Source of the DNA: Marsupella aquatica
Taxonomy: Eukaryota; Marchantiophyta
Assembly (NCBI GenBank): GCA_973895155.1
Contig: OZ316891.1
Span: 1,116,001-1,180,000, forward strand
Reading direction: 5' to 3'
DNA length: 64,000 nucleotides
Part shown: positions 22,863 through 34,800 of the stretch, one piece after another
How the letters are laid out: every line of letters starts with the position of its first letter
Numbering within the stretch: position 1 is the first letter of the stretch
The notes under the pieces: model-generated
Told to the model about the DNA's origin: nothing
Database searches by the model: none
The model's input: the letters and a program-made list of their open reading frames with translations, nothing else
Translations under genes and position numbers: made by a program

Positions 22863-24453
22863 ACTTTGCTATAGAGAACAAGGTCAGGATTGAAATCAAG
22901 AGCCCCTTTCCCGATAGAAGGTGCGGGTGGTTGATGTCAATGAGGGTGAGTTTTGGGCAACTTTTGGTTGATCCTGTTGCTGAAGGTCTTAATCGTTCAA
23001 TATGGTCCATATCAACCAGCCTAAACTGGGCATGCTAGACAATAATTTACATTTGATGGCAGAATAGTAATTTTTATTAGTTTCTTTGATAACTTGGTCA
23101 GTCTCAGTTAATTCTTTATCTTATACTACCTTAGATGCATTGTGGTACGATGACATTACCTGAAGAAAAAAGAAAGAAAAAAGCCTTAGATGCATTGTGG
23201 TGGACACATGTAGGATCATAACCCCATGCCTACTTCGTGTGCTTGAAATAAATAAATGTGTAGTAGTATAGGTTTGAATTCCCCACCTCTCTCCTTCAAT
23301 GTTTGGGTTTTCTCATTTTATGATGATTTCCGGTCTGGTCTCCTCTTGGCTTCGGCCCCGTCCTACTCCAAACATTTAGGCTCTATTGTATTCTTCTGTT
23401 GTAATAAAATAGTGGGTTTCCACTCTATTGCTATAGCCAGTTATAAATAATAGTAATTTAATGCTATGGCCAGTTACACCTCTTGGGTTCTTGGTTGGCG
23501 TTTCCATCTGAATCTAATATGTATAAAGTGGGGATGAAAATATACATCAGAAAAAAATGCTTTCATAAAACTTTGAAGGCCATAAATGCCAGAATCAACC
23601 TTTGCTGCTACAACAAGGTGGGGCCAGACTACGGTAAGCATGGGCTTTGTCACTGAAGAACAGCTATGCATATTCACACAAAGAAAGAATTCAAAGGAGA
23701 TGCCAGAATCAAACAAGCAAAGAAGCAAAAATGTATCCACGAGGCATGACCCTGACAGTGTGTGTGCCATGAGTGCGGACCCAAGTTTCATTGCACACAT
23801 TGTCCCAGGTGAGGACACCTCCATCAACTATCCTTACACTAGTCTTCAGTAAAGTGAAGACTTGGTTTTAAAGTGGGTTCGATTGGTAGATCGAGTTTAT
23901 TTCCTCGGAATTGGTAGAGTTTATTTGAAGCTGAGATTTACAAAGTTGCCACTTTTGTCAAATTCCATAAGTTTGGAAATCCGATAGTCATCTGGCTGGG
24001 ATTGTTTCAACTTAACTAGAGTTACTTTGGTTAATCAAAGGTAGGAAGAGATGAAAAATTAGTAATTAAACTAATCAGAGTAGCAAGCAAGAGTGACAAT
24101 GTAGTTGATTTCACTTATAGGGAATTAGTGACAGAGGCTTTGAGTAGACTATTGCTATAAGATCTGGCTGGACCATGCCATATCATGGCTATGAGGATGT
24201 TCTAGCCACGTCAGTATTATATACAAGTATTAAGTTGATGAAATTTAGATAAGGAAGTTATGGTCATCAATGGCATGTAAGGCTATGCCTGCCCACCTAA
24301 CGATAGGTGCCAAGTGTTTCTCCTTTTTTGTAAATGCACATCCAAAAGCGGCAACATAGCATAGTGTACCTTGTCACATGGTATTTGGCCATGGGTTGGA
24401 CTGATTTTTCATACCATGGTAAACCCAATTGTTCTATTATATCACTCTGGTAT
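22863..24453. other. No gene supported between the family B repeats
   Basis: Unassigned sequence. The phrase CCTTAGATGCATTGTGGT is duplicated near 23129 and 23184 around an A/G-rich patch. Frames at 23474-23852 overlap on both strands and carry no domain. Confidence 0.4.
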
Positions 24454-24640
24454 GAGAGATATGCTTAGTAGACCCCTTCTGGAAAACGTTTGCTTAATCA
24501 ACCCCCTCGATACTTTTCTCCAATCTGGACTGTTGATGGACCTTTCAATCTCAGATCTGGACCGTTGATAGACCTCAGGGGGTAGATCAAGCAACAACTT
24601 TCATTTTGGGAGTTGATCAAGCAAATACCTCCTCTGTTAT
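24454..24640 (+). repeat. Dispersed foldback repeat, family B copy 2
   Basis: Matches the 22720-22862 repeat from AGAGATATGCTTAGTAGACC through TTTGCTTAATCAACCCCCT and the GATCTGGACCGTTGATAGACC block. It carries an extra ~40 bp in which a second GTTGATCAAGCAAA end is present. TTGCTTAATCAACCCCC and GGGGGTAGATCAAGCAA form a better inverted repeat than in copy 1, about 17 bp with two mismatches. Confidence 0.75.
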
Positions 24641-26997
24641 TCCTTCTAGGTATCACGGCTGCCGCTTTGTGATGTGCAATTACTGGGGAGCAGTGTTTGC
24701 CCTTGAGCTTGGATTTAGAGAGCAAGGAGCATGATAGTTACCATATTCTCAACATTTTGTTCAATCTTCCCATTCACTTATTACCAATTGAAATCTGTTT
24801 ACCTCCAACTTGGGCCCTTAAGTTTGAGTTTATCTGCAGTATGATTTAGTTTTATTTTTTGCCATACCTGGGGGTGGATGGGGACTGGGAAGGAGGCACA
24901 ATTGGGTACAGGTCTTGAGTGGGGAAACTAGATTAAGACAAAAAAAAGTGAGTACAAGAAGGCCCCAAAGGCGTCTGAAAACTGGAAGCAAAGAAGCCTA
25001 AGTCACTGACTTGATTATTTTATAAACAAGGGAGCCAAACCACGCCTGAAAGTCAGTGCCAAATCCCTGAGTTGGTATGGTTGCTTGTAAGAAAGTGGTG
25101 ACACACAAAAGCAGCCATTACACATTTCAGTGTACACAAGACAAAAATGAAAAATAATGTCATTTCCTGTAGAGATTGCTCAAATTATTTCTCTCCAAAC
25201 GTGTCCAAAATGCATTTCCTTGCTTTCCCCAAAGTGGCATTATTATTGTTCCTTTTGTGCAACTTTTTTGGTTTCCGGATGTTTGGGTTTGGTTACTGGT
25301 TAGAGGTACGCTGGAGGCGACTAAATGGCCACATGTCCACCAGCTGGATGTTGTCGAAGTGGGAGATTTTTGTCCCCAAGCTTCCCTTTCCCTTACTAGA
25401 TTGTCCCCTCCTCGGGTTAGCCTACCCTACGTGGGAGCTGCAATAAAATTGATAAAATCAGCATGATCCTTGGGAAATGGGAGAGTGCACTTTCTCGTGG
25501 GAAACTCTCACCAATCACCTATGGTGGCGGTTTTTTCTTGCTGTCTAAGGCTCAGCACTAACCAATGGTGACGTTCTCTCCCTTACTATCTATGGCGAGC
25601 CCCATTCACCGTTGCTTTGCTGCCCACAAGTTTATAGCTGGTTGGACCGTCCCTTTCCATCAACCAATCTGAGAGGAATGCGTTTTGTTGGACCGTCCAT
25701 TCATCATCTAGCATCATCACACAGCATGGTGTAAACCAAGGTAATTTTAAAGATTGTTTCAATAAACTCTCCAGGTGACTTATGTAACCATGGGTCAAGG
25801 ACAGATGCAAGGAATGTTTCTTATAAGATTTCAAATTTACTAGATTAGATCTAGGCCCCAAGGACTTAATGGGGAAAACCACTTAAAAAAATCTGACCCA
25901 ATGATGATAACTAGCAGGGTCAAGATCATTAGATCAGTCCAAGCTAACAAGGCTTAGTTTTCTTAACCTGCCAGGGAAAAAGGTACAGACTACATAATGC
26001 AACAAAAAGGGTAAAGTAGTAAAACTCGGCTAAAAGAAACGTTGGTGTAAATGAGAAGTGTCTTGATAGACTGTTCTTCGATGAGAACGACAAGCTGTGA
26101 AATACTGTGCGGGAATATACATCCAAAGGGCACCCACTTTGTGATAAAAACCACTTTTTTTCTTGGCATCCCACTTCCAATCAGTACGGAATATTCTGAC
26201 GTTACCCAAAGTATTGCATCAAGGTTGAAAGGCTCATTTCATGCACTCCTCACATGTATCTCGTCTTTGTCACATTTTTTCTTTATCTTTTTCCTCTCTT
26301 TCCTCCCCTTCTTTGGGCTGCTTTGCCATTGGGATCATGTCTCCAGGTTCGGCATTTTTTGCCCTTGGGCACTGTGATATATCTCTTGGCTTTATCTAGT
26401 GCCAAACATGATAAAATAATAACTACAAACACTGATAAAGCAATGCTTAGACCATAGAAGCAAGGGTCTTCTAAACTCATTTCCTGTCCAATATCCTATA
26501 ACCGTTTCTGGATTTCACAGAAGGGATTTCAGGTTGTCACTGTCTAGGTTGAATACTTATAGACCAAACTAGTAAAGGAGTGATATGGAACCTGACTGCT
26601 CACCTTACATACTACCGTCAAAGCAGATGAGTCTTTCAACATGGCAATGTTCAATAATATGTGGAAAACTGTTTGTAAATGTGAGTTTAGTAGAACCTAG
26701 CTTCAGAATGATGAACACGTGTAGTAACAAAACCCAACTCAGACATATTTTTTATAATTAAATTTCTCCCCAAACAAAAGGGGAAAAGGGCCAAGTTTGC
26801 AACACAATGGGATTTTGTTGGGGTCAATCTGGCAAACCGTTGTGTTAACCCTACAAGTTTACTCTACAGCATGAAGTAACCACTCATCATAGTTCCTGAC
26901 TTGTTTTTCTTTCACTTTTCTCTGTTTGTTGCACTCTATCTGTTTCATTTATCTGTTTGTGTTGTAGATCTGTTACTGTTAATATATCCCCGCATGA
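24641..26997. other. No gene supported
   Basis: Unassigned. Overlapping frames at 25147-25466 and 25944-26480 are short, rich in hydrophobic residues and without family motifs. Confidence 0.4.
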
Positions 26998-27211
26998 ATA
27001 GTTCTTATAGCTTTTAAGTACTTTGCCACTAAAGATGTTCTAAATTACAATATTTTCACAGTTTTTTTTAATATTTATACAAATGCCATGGTTTTGTATA
27101 TAGATGACAAGTTCACCAAAGTAACAAAGGGAGTTATATATGGAAATTATGACAGTATTGTAAAGTCAAACATCTTTAGTGACAATGTACTTAAAAGCTG
27201 ATAGTTCTTAT
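26998..27211. mobile_element. Mutator-like MITE, copy 2 (TSD ATAGTTCTTAT)
   Basis: The body at 27009-27200 is flanked by an 11-bp direct repeat ATAGTTCTTAT (26998-27008 and 27201-27211). The left terminus AGCTTTTAAGTACTTTGCCA and the right terminus, in reverse complement AGCTTTTAAGTACATTGTCA, match for at least 31 bp through CTAAAGATGTT, with weaker pairing for about 25 more. No coding capacity. Best preserved of the three copies in the window. Confidence 0.88.
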
Positions 27212-27389
27212 CAGCCTTCATCTTCGTCGAGTCACTTTGTTGTGATTGTAAAAGTGTTGTTGTTTGGGTTGGTGGTTGTTGTAACAATATTATCATTTTG
27301 GTCAATGTTGTTGTTGCAACTCGTGTTGCAAAAGGGAGGGAGAGAGCGCAAGACAGGCAACACCGGACATGGTGTCATTGGATCATGGA

Positions 27390-27560
27390 CAATTTCCCTT
27401 TTTTTTCCCTCCCCCTTCTTCCTTCCCCCACAACCTCTCGCCTTTCTCTCCTCCTACTCTCCCTCCCTCTCCTCCTTGCCCTCCGGCCTGCTTTGCTTTC
27501 CGGCCTCAGCCTCCATACCCTCCTCCCTTGACCTCTTGCTCCCCATATCAGGGAGGAGGA
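27390..27560. repeat. Pyrimidine-rich low-complexity tract
   Basis: Mostly C and T on the plus strand (CCCTCCCCCTTCTTCC type) across about 150 bp, which explains the three overlapping plus-strand frames here. No protein is supported. Confidence 0.65.
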
Positions 27561-27599
27561 GGCACGGCAAGGCTAGGCTGGGCACAGAGGACACATGAA

Positions 27600-28532
27600 G
27601 ATGGCAGAGGAGGGGATCGGGAGGGGTTTAGGTGGTTTGGCATGGATCACATGGTTGAAAACAAGATATCAGCAAATGGTTTGGATTCTTGGGCCCCCAA
27701 CCTCTGTAAAGTATAGGGGTACATGTACATGAGAGTGGCCCCCTCTGCACATGTCGTGAGTTTTTGCAAGAACTTAAAAGATCAACTTTTTAATTTCATA
27801 CACACATTAATCTGGGTATGTGACCCTGAATTAGGTTTCAAGGGTCGGCAGAACAAAACTGACCCCTACTAGTTTAAACTTAATTATTAAAAATAATCCA
27901 AAATTAAATTTATTGTACCTTTCCTCCATTGGCGCATCTGACCCATCATTACTAATTGCTGGGCCTAGGGTCCTGGATTTGTTCTTGCCAATTTTACTTT
28001 TTGCAACCAGACCACACTGACAATTTGGCGGGATGCATATTATATGGTGGTTGATGTAACAACACTCTTTGGTTGATGCACTCCTTGAAGCTCCATATTT
28101 ACAGCCTCATGATCTTCTTACAAGATAGCATAATTTTCTCTCTACGTGGAGATATCATTCTCTTTTACGTTTGCAATATGTACACAGTTTTCCAATAGCA
28201 GAGTTGAGATGTTTCCCAATGCATTCAGAATAAGAAAAGTGCAGCTCATCGTGTTTGTTGCCCCTGGTCAACCCTGCAACAAAGAATGAAAAGTTGTGTA
28301 AGAATGAAGAGTTGTATAAGAATGTTCCGCAGGTGCAAGAAAGGTGATAAAATGGTGACTTTATATATTTCATGTGGAACATCCATGTGGAAATCTAGTC
28401 CAAGTTAGTGAGAAAGGACATCCTATAGTAGCACCAGATATACCCTTCTTTGTTTATGGAAACTTCTGGTGGCTTTGAAACCCCTCAATTGAGTTACTAG
28501 CCAGAATACCAGTGCATAGCATATTTTTTTAA
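27600..28532. other. No gene supported
   Basis: Unassigned AT-rich DNA leading into the satellite array. A small duplication, AAGAATGAA(A/G)AGTTGT(G/A)TAAG, lies at about 28283-28320. Confidence 0.4.
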
Positions 28533-29175
28533 CTCTATTTCTATTCACAAGCATATTCTAAATATTAAAAAATTATGATGTTGTGTATCATATATAGCTC
28601 TATCCCTGTAGAGAAGTACACTTCAAATATACAAGAATTATGTTTCCCGAGATATGAAAGCAATCTGTTATCAAAAGGCCTCTATTACTCACGAGCATAC
28701 TCTATACAATAAAAATTCATGCGTCCAGAGATAAGAAAGCCTGTGATAATCTGCTATCAAAGGCCTCTATCACTCTTCACAAGCATATTCTAATTATAAA
28801 AAATATATGTTTTCAGATATATGAAAGCCCACGTAGACTATCAAAGGGCCTCTATCCCTACTCACAAGCATACTCTATACAATTAAAAACTTCATGCGTC
28901 TAGAGATAAGAAAGCATGTGATAATATGCAAAGGCCTCTATCACTCTTCACAAGCATATTTTTATTCTAATTATAAAAAATATATGTTTTCAGATATATG
29001 AAAGCCTATGTAGACTATCAAAAGGCCTCTATCCCTACTCACGAGCATACTCTATGCAATAAAGAAATTCATTTGTCTAGAGATATGAAAGCCTGCGATA
29101 ATCTGCTCTCAAAGGCCTCTATCACTCTTCACAAGCATATTCTAATTATAGAAAATGTTTCTTTCCCCAGATATA
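28533..29175. repeat. Satellite array of ~85-90 bp units with A/B alternation
   Basis: At least seven head-to-tail units begin with TCTAT(C/T) at about 28599, 28681, 28766, 28851, 28937, 29028 and 29118; spacings are 82, 85, 85, 86, 91 and 90 bp. A partial unit precedes at 28533. Units alternate in type. One type has CACTCTTCACAAGCATATT, then ATATGTTTTCAGATATATG; the other has (C/T)ACTCACRAGCATACTCTAT, then TTCATGCGTC and GAGATAAGAAAGC. Each ends in TCAAAGGCC or a variant. The effective period is therefore a ~175-bp dimer. The array contains no valid gene. Confidence 0.9.
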
Positions 29176-29220
29176 TGTAGACTTCCATCTCAAATTTTAG
29201 TACAGATTTTAGATTTTTTG

Positions 29221-29248
29221 TGGGTGGGTGGGGGGGGGGGGAGGGAGA
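29221..29248. repeat. Poly-G tract
   Basis: A G run of about thirteen inside a GGGTGGGTGGGG context; G-quadruplex forming potential is obvious from the run lengths. Length is likely variable or error-prone. Confidence 0.85.
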
Positions 29249-31648
29249 GGCGGTGGACGTTGAGGAACAAAATAGTAGTATGCGCATACAGTCTTTGATA
29301 GTTGGTCAGAGTTCCCAAATTTGCCACTTGGTAAACAATCTGGGGTCCCATCCAAAATTCGACCCGAGGGAGAATCTTATTTAGTTTGCGTGAAACATTG
29401 GACGCCCTACCCAAAACTGTTCTGGGGAAGTCTCTTTAGTGGAAATCTGTGTCCTAATCCGTAATTTCCTGAAGACGGATCTGTGCCTCGAGACTACTGC
29501 TTTAGAGGAGAACCTTTTACAACTCCTGAAAGCTGAGTATGATCGGGGACATTTTCAATTAGTTGAACCTTTTGTGATCGTGGGTGCGTATACATTACTC
29601 TGCTTAGTTTGATAGGAGGCAAGGATCATGCTCAGCAATTTTCCGTAACCGACATTAAGCGCTGTGCTTCACATCCTCCATTTCTTATCCATGTATCCAA
29701 TTCCTCATATCCTTTCCAGAACATTTGGTATTGGGTTCCTCTTGAAAAATGGTGGGATGGTATCTAATAAGTACTTTTCAAGTTACCAAGGAATCATTAA
29801 CGAATACTAACCTAGAGGGAAATTTAAATATACATTGGAAACCTTGGCGCTTCACATGACACCAGCCACTATGACAAAAGCCACCAGGTTTAGAGGAGAA
29901 GGAACAATTGATCCCCTACAATAAGTCGAGTAATTGACAGTCAGCAAACAAGAGTAGACTTCCAGTCATACAGGGAAAATCCAAAAAGTGCACTACCGAC
30001 TCTTGAGCCAAAATTCTAATTGTCCTCGAACAGACAATGCTTCGACCTCCACCTCCTGTCTGATATCCTTACCTTTGATTTTCACTGATTGAGAGAGTTT
30101 GTGCGCCTCTACCAAGACAAAGCTCATACAAGTCAATATCCTCCATGTAGGCATCTGGCACTTCACAGGAGTCTTGCTGCCCAACCTGCCAGCAGAAAGT
30201 ACAGATGATGATGGGTGGACACAACAAATGAGACTGCAAGTGTCCAGGTCAACAGCTTGTACTTCACACTAGGCCTCACCGCATCAGTCCATCTTTAGTT
30301 ACCTGATCTCGTAATTTAACTCAGGGATCCATTTCTTGAATCCTTACACTTCCTTGGCACACCTATTCAAGATGCCCGTGGGTATCCTTAACAATCCTAG
30401 CCACACGCATAGTACTCTTCTCGATATTAAACACAGCACCGGCTGTACTCCCCACTCATTTAGCTTATCTCAAGTAGGCAGTTATGCACATTAACCTTGC
30501 ATGTGATGAACTAAGGGCATACTCATTTTCTTTGACAGCCTCATGGACTCAGCAAACTCAACAAACCCACAAGCCTTACCCCCGCCTGATTCACTGGACC
30601 GAGCCTTGTTCACATTACCCTAACTGTGCCTTCATGTGGGGATTCTCCTAGTGGGGACACTATCCAATCATCTGCTGTGTTTCACCATTAGGGTGATTTG
30701 TCAACCAGACAATCCGTCACGCCCAGAACCTCTTTCAGTGCCCTGTTAGCACACCTTCGACTGCCAAGTGCTGACAGCTCCCAAACAGTATCATGATCTT
30801 CTAAATTTACGGTTCGACACTGTATGCCCCTTTAATCAAGATGTTCAGATGCGTCCAGTCCTTTCACTCCTCCCTTGGGCGTATTGTTGATAAGCCAACT
30901 ACCAACCCGAAAATTGACGGCCATCGCTCTAACCTGTTTGACAAATTACCCACATAAATATCTGACTGGACCATTTCTCTTCCCTGGAATAGCCATGTCC
31001 AACAGAGAGTAACCCACAGGCACAAATGAGACCGAAACTGTGAAGATTCGTGCCATCATTAAGCCCTTTCTGGACATTGTGGTAGACAGCAGCCTTCCCG
31101 TTTTCTGACGCTGCCCACCCTTCATATAACTTGTGCGCAAGCCTCTTCAAGGCAGTCCACTTAACCAGGTTCTAAATTGGAAGATTCGGACCATTATCCA
31201 CACGAGAATTACTTTGAGTCTTCTGCTGCTTGCAGTAGTATACAACTCAATTACCTACAAGCAGAAATCCAAGCATATTTGATTAACAACTGGATCCCCG
31301 AGATTGTTCGCTGGCAGAGCACATATGCGCACGAACGATGGAGAAGGCATTCGTAACTAACCAAGAGTGATAAGCCAGAGCCCATTATTTGTGAACCTAG
31401 GGCGGAAATGCACCTTATTTGCATAATCTCTCTTGACCACCCTTTTGAACCAAAGATGAACATCTGCCAAGCGTTCTCCTCGATCCTTCATTGAATTTCC
31501 GCGAACCCTAATTTCACGAAATGGACGAAAAGAACAGCCAGGACGCCCTTCACGATGTAGGGCATAACTAGTTCAAACCCTGGGGAACAGATCTCCTCTT
31601 ATCACTTCGTAACCTTCTCAGGCGATGTTGTGGCATAGGCGTAAAGTG
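29249..31648. other. No gene supported; includes 3' flank of the kinase gene
   Basis: The part nearest 31648 must hold the 3' UTR of the minus-strand kinase gene. Frames in the rest (for example 29993-30184 and 30929-31150 on the minus strand) are short and lack domains. No poly-A tract directly follows the kinase stop codon. Confidence 0.4.
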
Positions 31649-33889
31649 TTATCCATTTTCCTTGGCAGATCCCTCTTTGCGTATTCGCTCCTCCTCCTCG
31701 TTGTGCATGACACTTAACTGATGCTCCAGCTGGATATTTTTCAGCTTTACCAGCTGTAGCTCATCAACGAGATTAGCAATTCTATGTTGTAGTTCTGTAA
31801 CGTATTGGTCTCTATCTCTTTCGGTACCGAAGTCAGAATCAGCGCTCCCTACGCTTGTGCTTCTGGAGAAATTCTTGGACAGACCATGACTTAATCTTTG
31901 CGCATTAGAACCGTCCGGTGCGCCAACACTGGATATGGCATGGATAAGCATATCGTGCTGGACAGTGTTCTGCTGCAAAAGATTCTTTAGTTGGATAAGA
32001 ACTATCGAGGTGGGAATTAGCTGAGATGAAACTGATGATTGAGGTAGGGGTTCTGGCAATTCTACATCTTCTGATGTTACTGAGAACCGTCCCTTTTTTT
32101 GCACAAGCGGCCCCTTGACCTTCTCCTCCGTGACGTCCTTGTAGCTTGAAGATCTGGGCACCATGGGAATGCCATTGATGGGATGTGGGTCGGACAGAAC
32201 TCGTTCACTTCGTTCAGCTAGAGCTCCTGAAGACGCTGCCAGTGTTCTATCCCGATAGAAAATGTTGCTTCGAAATACGTCGTCAACCACACGGTTAACT
32301 TGACGATGATCCCTCTCCCTGTCAAAATCCTTTTCTTCTTCTCGACTTCTCAACCCAGAAATACTCCTCTCGATTCCAAAATGCAATCGGCGATGGTCTT
32401 CACGGTCATGGTCCTTATGCTCCTTCACATCCCGCTTCTCTCCATTCTCCATTTTATGACTCTCTCGTTCATCTTTTCTAGCCTGACCTTTGCCATCTTC
32501 CTTAGACTGGTTTGAAACCCCAGCACCGTCCCAGGACGTGTCCAATTGCCCTTTGGGCTGCGGACCCGACGGAGCTGTACCAGAACCCTGTTTCTTATCC
32601 CTCTGTGCTGCTTCTTGTTGCAATGCGTGAGCGGGTTCTCCGACTTCAGGGCGGTCAGTCTCTGGATATGCAGCAGCATTGTCAGTCGCAACAACATTGC
32701 GAAACATATCAGCACCGCCCTTTGGTAGCTCCGGAATGTGCTCATCAATCCTGCATGTTGCGGGAGAGCTGTCATCATCGTGCAGCAAAGCTGCACCAGC
32801 TTTAAGGTCTTCGACGTTGAAATTCCAAGAGCTCACCCCCCGTTTATATTCACTCTGACTCTTTTCTTCTTGCTCCCCATACGGCATCTTCTTCTGAGCA
32901 AGCCGCGCGGCGTCCTTGAGTTTCAGATTCTTCACCCGCTCACCAAGAGGAGGGAGCCCATCCAACACATGCTTGGCAATGTAGTCATTCGATCGCGCAT
33001 TCTTGAAGAACGAATGCTTCAATAGCTTCTCAGCAGACGGCCTCTTCACAGGATCCTTCACCAAGCACATGGCAATCATTTCCTTAAATGATTTCGAGAA
33101 CCGCTTATCCCTTTCATAATCCAGACCGGGGGGAGCATTTTGCAGTGTCATCAGCAGAACCTTCATCGGAGGGTACTTCGAAAATGGAGCATGACCGTGT
33201 GCCAGCTCCAACGCCGTTATCCCAAACGACCAGATGTCAGCCTTGAAATCATACCCATGAACCTGCTCCATTACCTCTGGAGCCATCCAGCATGGCGTCC
33301 CCACAAAAGTGTTCCGTGACCGCTGCCTATCACCAGTATCGAACATACATGCTGACACACCAAAGTCCCCCAGCTTAACCCCTCCCTGGCCATCCATCAG
33401 GATATTCCCAGCCTTAACATCCCTGTGGATATGACCATGCTTGTGAAGGTAATCCAGAGCTTTCAGCGTCTCCTTCAACACAGTGGCGATGACGGGCTCG
33501 TCAAAACCATCCGGGTAAGCAACTTTCATGACATGGAGGCAAGACCCACCAGCCAAATAAGGCATGACAACCCATAGACTATGATCTACCACAAACGAAC
33601 AGTACGCTCTGACCACGTTGGGATGGAGAATGAGCTGCACAGTCTGAGCCTCTCGCCGTATCTCATCCAAATTGCTGCTGCACTTCTCGAGATCCAGGTT
33701 CTTGATCGCCACCACCTCGTTCAACGGGATGCAGATGGCTCGGTACACCGTCGCGCTCACTCCCTGCCCGATCTCTTCCAGCAATTTGTAATCCACTGCA
33801 GCCAGCGGAAATATCTTCTTATCCTTCTCCTCCCCCTTCCCCTCCATCATGGACGGGGATTTCGTTATTTTATCCATCCCCCCAGTCAT
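31649..33889 (-). CDS. STE20/OSR1-like serine/threonine protein kinase, BLUS1-related
   Basis: Encodes 746 aa from the ATG at 33889; ATGs at 33877 and 33850 are alternative starts, and the open frame extends further upstream only through a TTG. A complete kinase domain lies at about residues 35-296: glycine loop GQGVSATV (41-48), VAIK lysine (K63), HRD at 155-157, DFG at 175-177 and GTPCWMAPE (197-205). After it comes the GVSSWNFNVEDLKA motif (about 351-364) seen in plant OSR1/BLUS1-type kinases, then a long polar, Lys/Glu/Asp/Arg-rich region (about 420-560). A coiled coil closes the protein (about 692-746). All catalytic residues are present, so an active kinase is expected. Plant relatives act in blue-light, stress and ion-transport signalling; the substrate here is unknown. 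The whole protein is in one exon, with no intron needed. A 762-residue frame starting at TTG is possible but less likely. Confidence 0.92.
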   Translation of the reverse strand: MTGGMDKITKSPSMMEGKGEEKDKKIFPLAAVDYKLLEEIGQGVSATVYRAICIPLNEVVAIKNLDLEKCSSNLDEIRREAQTVQLILHPNVVRAYCSFVVDHSLWVVMPYLAGGSCLHVMKVAYPDGFDEPVIATVLKETLKALDYLHKHGHIHRDVKAGNILMDGQGGVKLGDFGVSACMFDTGDRQRSRNTFVGTPCWMAPEVMEQVHGYDFKADIWSFGITALELAHGHAPFSKYPPMKVLLMTLQNAPPGLDYERDKRFSKSFKEMIAMCLVKDPVKRPSAEKLLKHSFFKNARSNDYIAKHVLDGLPPLGERVKNLKLKDAARLAQKKMPYGEQEEKSQSEYKRGVSSWNFNVEDLKAGAALLHDDDSSPATCRIDEHIPELPKGGADMFRNVVATDNAAAYPETDRPEVGEPAHALQQEAAQRDKKQGSGTAPSGPQPKGQLDTSWDGAGVSNQSKEDGKGQARKDERESHKMENGEKRDVKEHKDHDREDHRRLHFGIERSISGLRSREEEKDFDRERDHRQVNRVVDDVFRSNIFYRDRTLAASSGALAERSERVLSDPHPINGIPMVPRSSSYKDVTEEKVKGPLVQKKGRFSVTSEDVELPEPLPQSSVSSQLIPTSIVLIQLKNLLQQNTVQHDMLIHAISSVGAPDGSNAQRLSHGLSKNFSRSTSVGSADSDFGTERDRDQYVTELQHRIANLVDELQLVKLKNIQLEHQLSVMHNEEEERIRKEGSAKENG

Positions 33890-34542
33890 CGTATCAGCCT
33901 CGACAACAACCGCGACCAATATTCCGAGCCACAGCAAAATAATCTCACCAACGAAACATCTACCCCCTGATCTGAACCTAAAACCTAAAATCGTGTTCCA
34001 TAGCCGACCTGTATTCGCCCCCTCTACAGCTACAGCTCAAAATCATCGCTGCGTCTCAAACCCTCACGAATCGACCCCCCTCGACATATCCCTGCCCTCA
34101 CACTCCATCCCAATCGAATCCAATCCAATCGAATCGAAACCAATCCTCAACCTCCGACCGACCGACGCATCACAACCCGATCGGCGCCCACACAAAATCA
34201 CAGAGGTACCGAAATGAACTCCACGTCGGTGTTGGGCTCCTTTGCCCAAGTCCGTCTCCCGCGTTGGCTGTGATCCGCCTCCATGGGCAAACTATGGCTC
34301 GATCGATGGACCACTTCGGCGGCATTCAGACGAGCTCATCCAGAAGTGCCGCAAGGCCGGATCCGTCTCACAATCTCACCCTTCATCGGCGGCATTCAAG
34401 CATTTGTTCGTTCATCCACTCTCTTGCAGACGAGCGAGTGACCTCAACACGACTGACGACGACGACGACGACGAGGAGGAAGATAAGGGGGGCAAGGGAG
34501 AAGAAAGCCGGAGAAAACTCGACCTCTCTGCCCCATGGAACC
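33890..34542 (-). promoter_or_regulatory. 5' leader of the kinase gene with a (GAC)n tract
   Basis: The sequence upstream of the kinase ATG is GC-rich with CpGs and contains a GAC/GTC trinucleotide run at about 34455-34475. Frames on both strands across this segment (for example 34064-34249 minus and 34242-34736 plus) have no domain and are treated as composition artefacts. If the TATA-like box at 34543-34548 is used, the 5' UTR would be about 600 nt. Confidence 0.35.
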
Positions 34543-34548
34543 TTTATA
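34543..34548 (-). promoter_or_regulatory. Possible TATA box for the kinase gene
   Basis: TATAAA on the minus strand, within GGTATAAAGG, about 650 bp upstream of the ATG. The only clear TATA motif I saw in the upstream GC-rich block. Position relative to a transcription start is untested. Confidence 0.3.
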
Positions 34549-34800
34549 CCCACCGTGGGACAACAGAGTCAGGGGACCTGTCTGGCTGGTTTCCGCACCG
34601 TAGAGACCGGCCACGTCGTGTTTTCGGCGAGAAGATTCAGAACATCCCCTCAATGCCACGGGGCCCACCGATAGCCCTTTTCCCGGCCACTTTTGGAGCC
34701 CCAATCGTGAAGGCCCTCGCTATTTTTAAATTTTAGGTTTTCCTGTTTTTACTCTTTTTCGCCAAGGTGGCCAGTCAACTTGTGTCAACTTGTGTGTGTG

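Noticed and set aside
28599-29175. CRISPR-like array (regular repeats with spacers)
   Set aside because: The units are full-length tandem monomers without unique spacers, and the genome is eukaryotic.
33890-33937. Extension of the kinase by 16 residues to give 762 aa
   Set aside because: The first codon would be TTG; ATGs at 33889, 33877 and 33850 are available and the extension is not part of the family.
34242-34736. 164-codon plus-strand frame upstream of the kinase
   Set aside because: Contains the GAC/Asp tract and GC-rich leader; no domain. Treated as promoter and leader sequence of the minus-strand gene.
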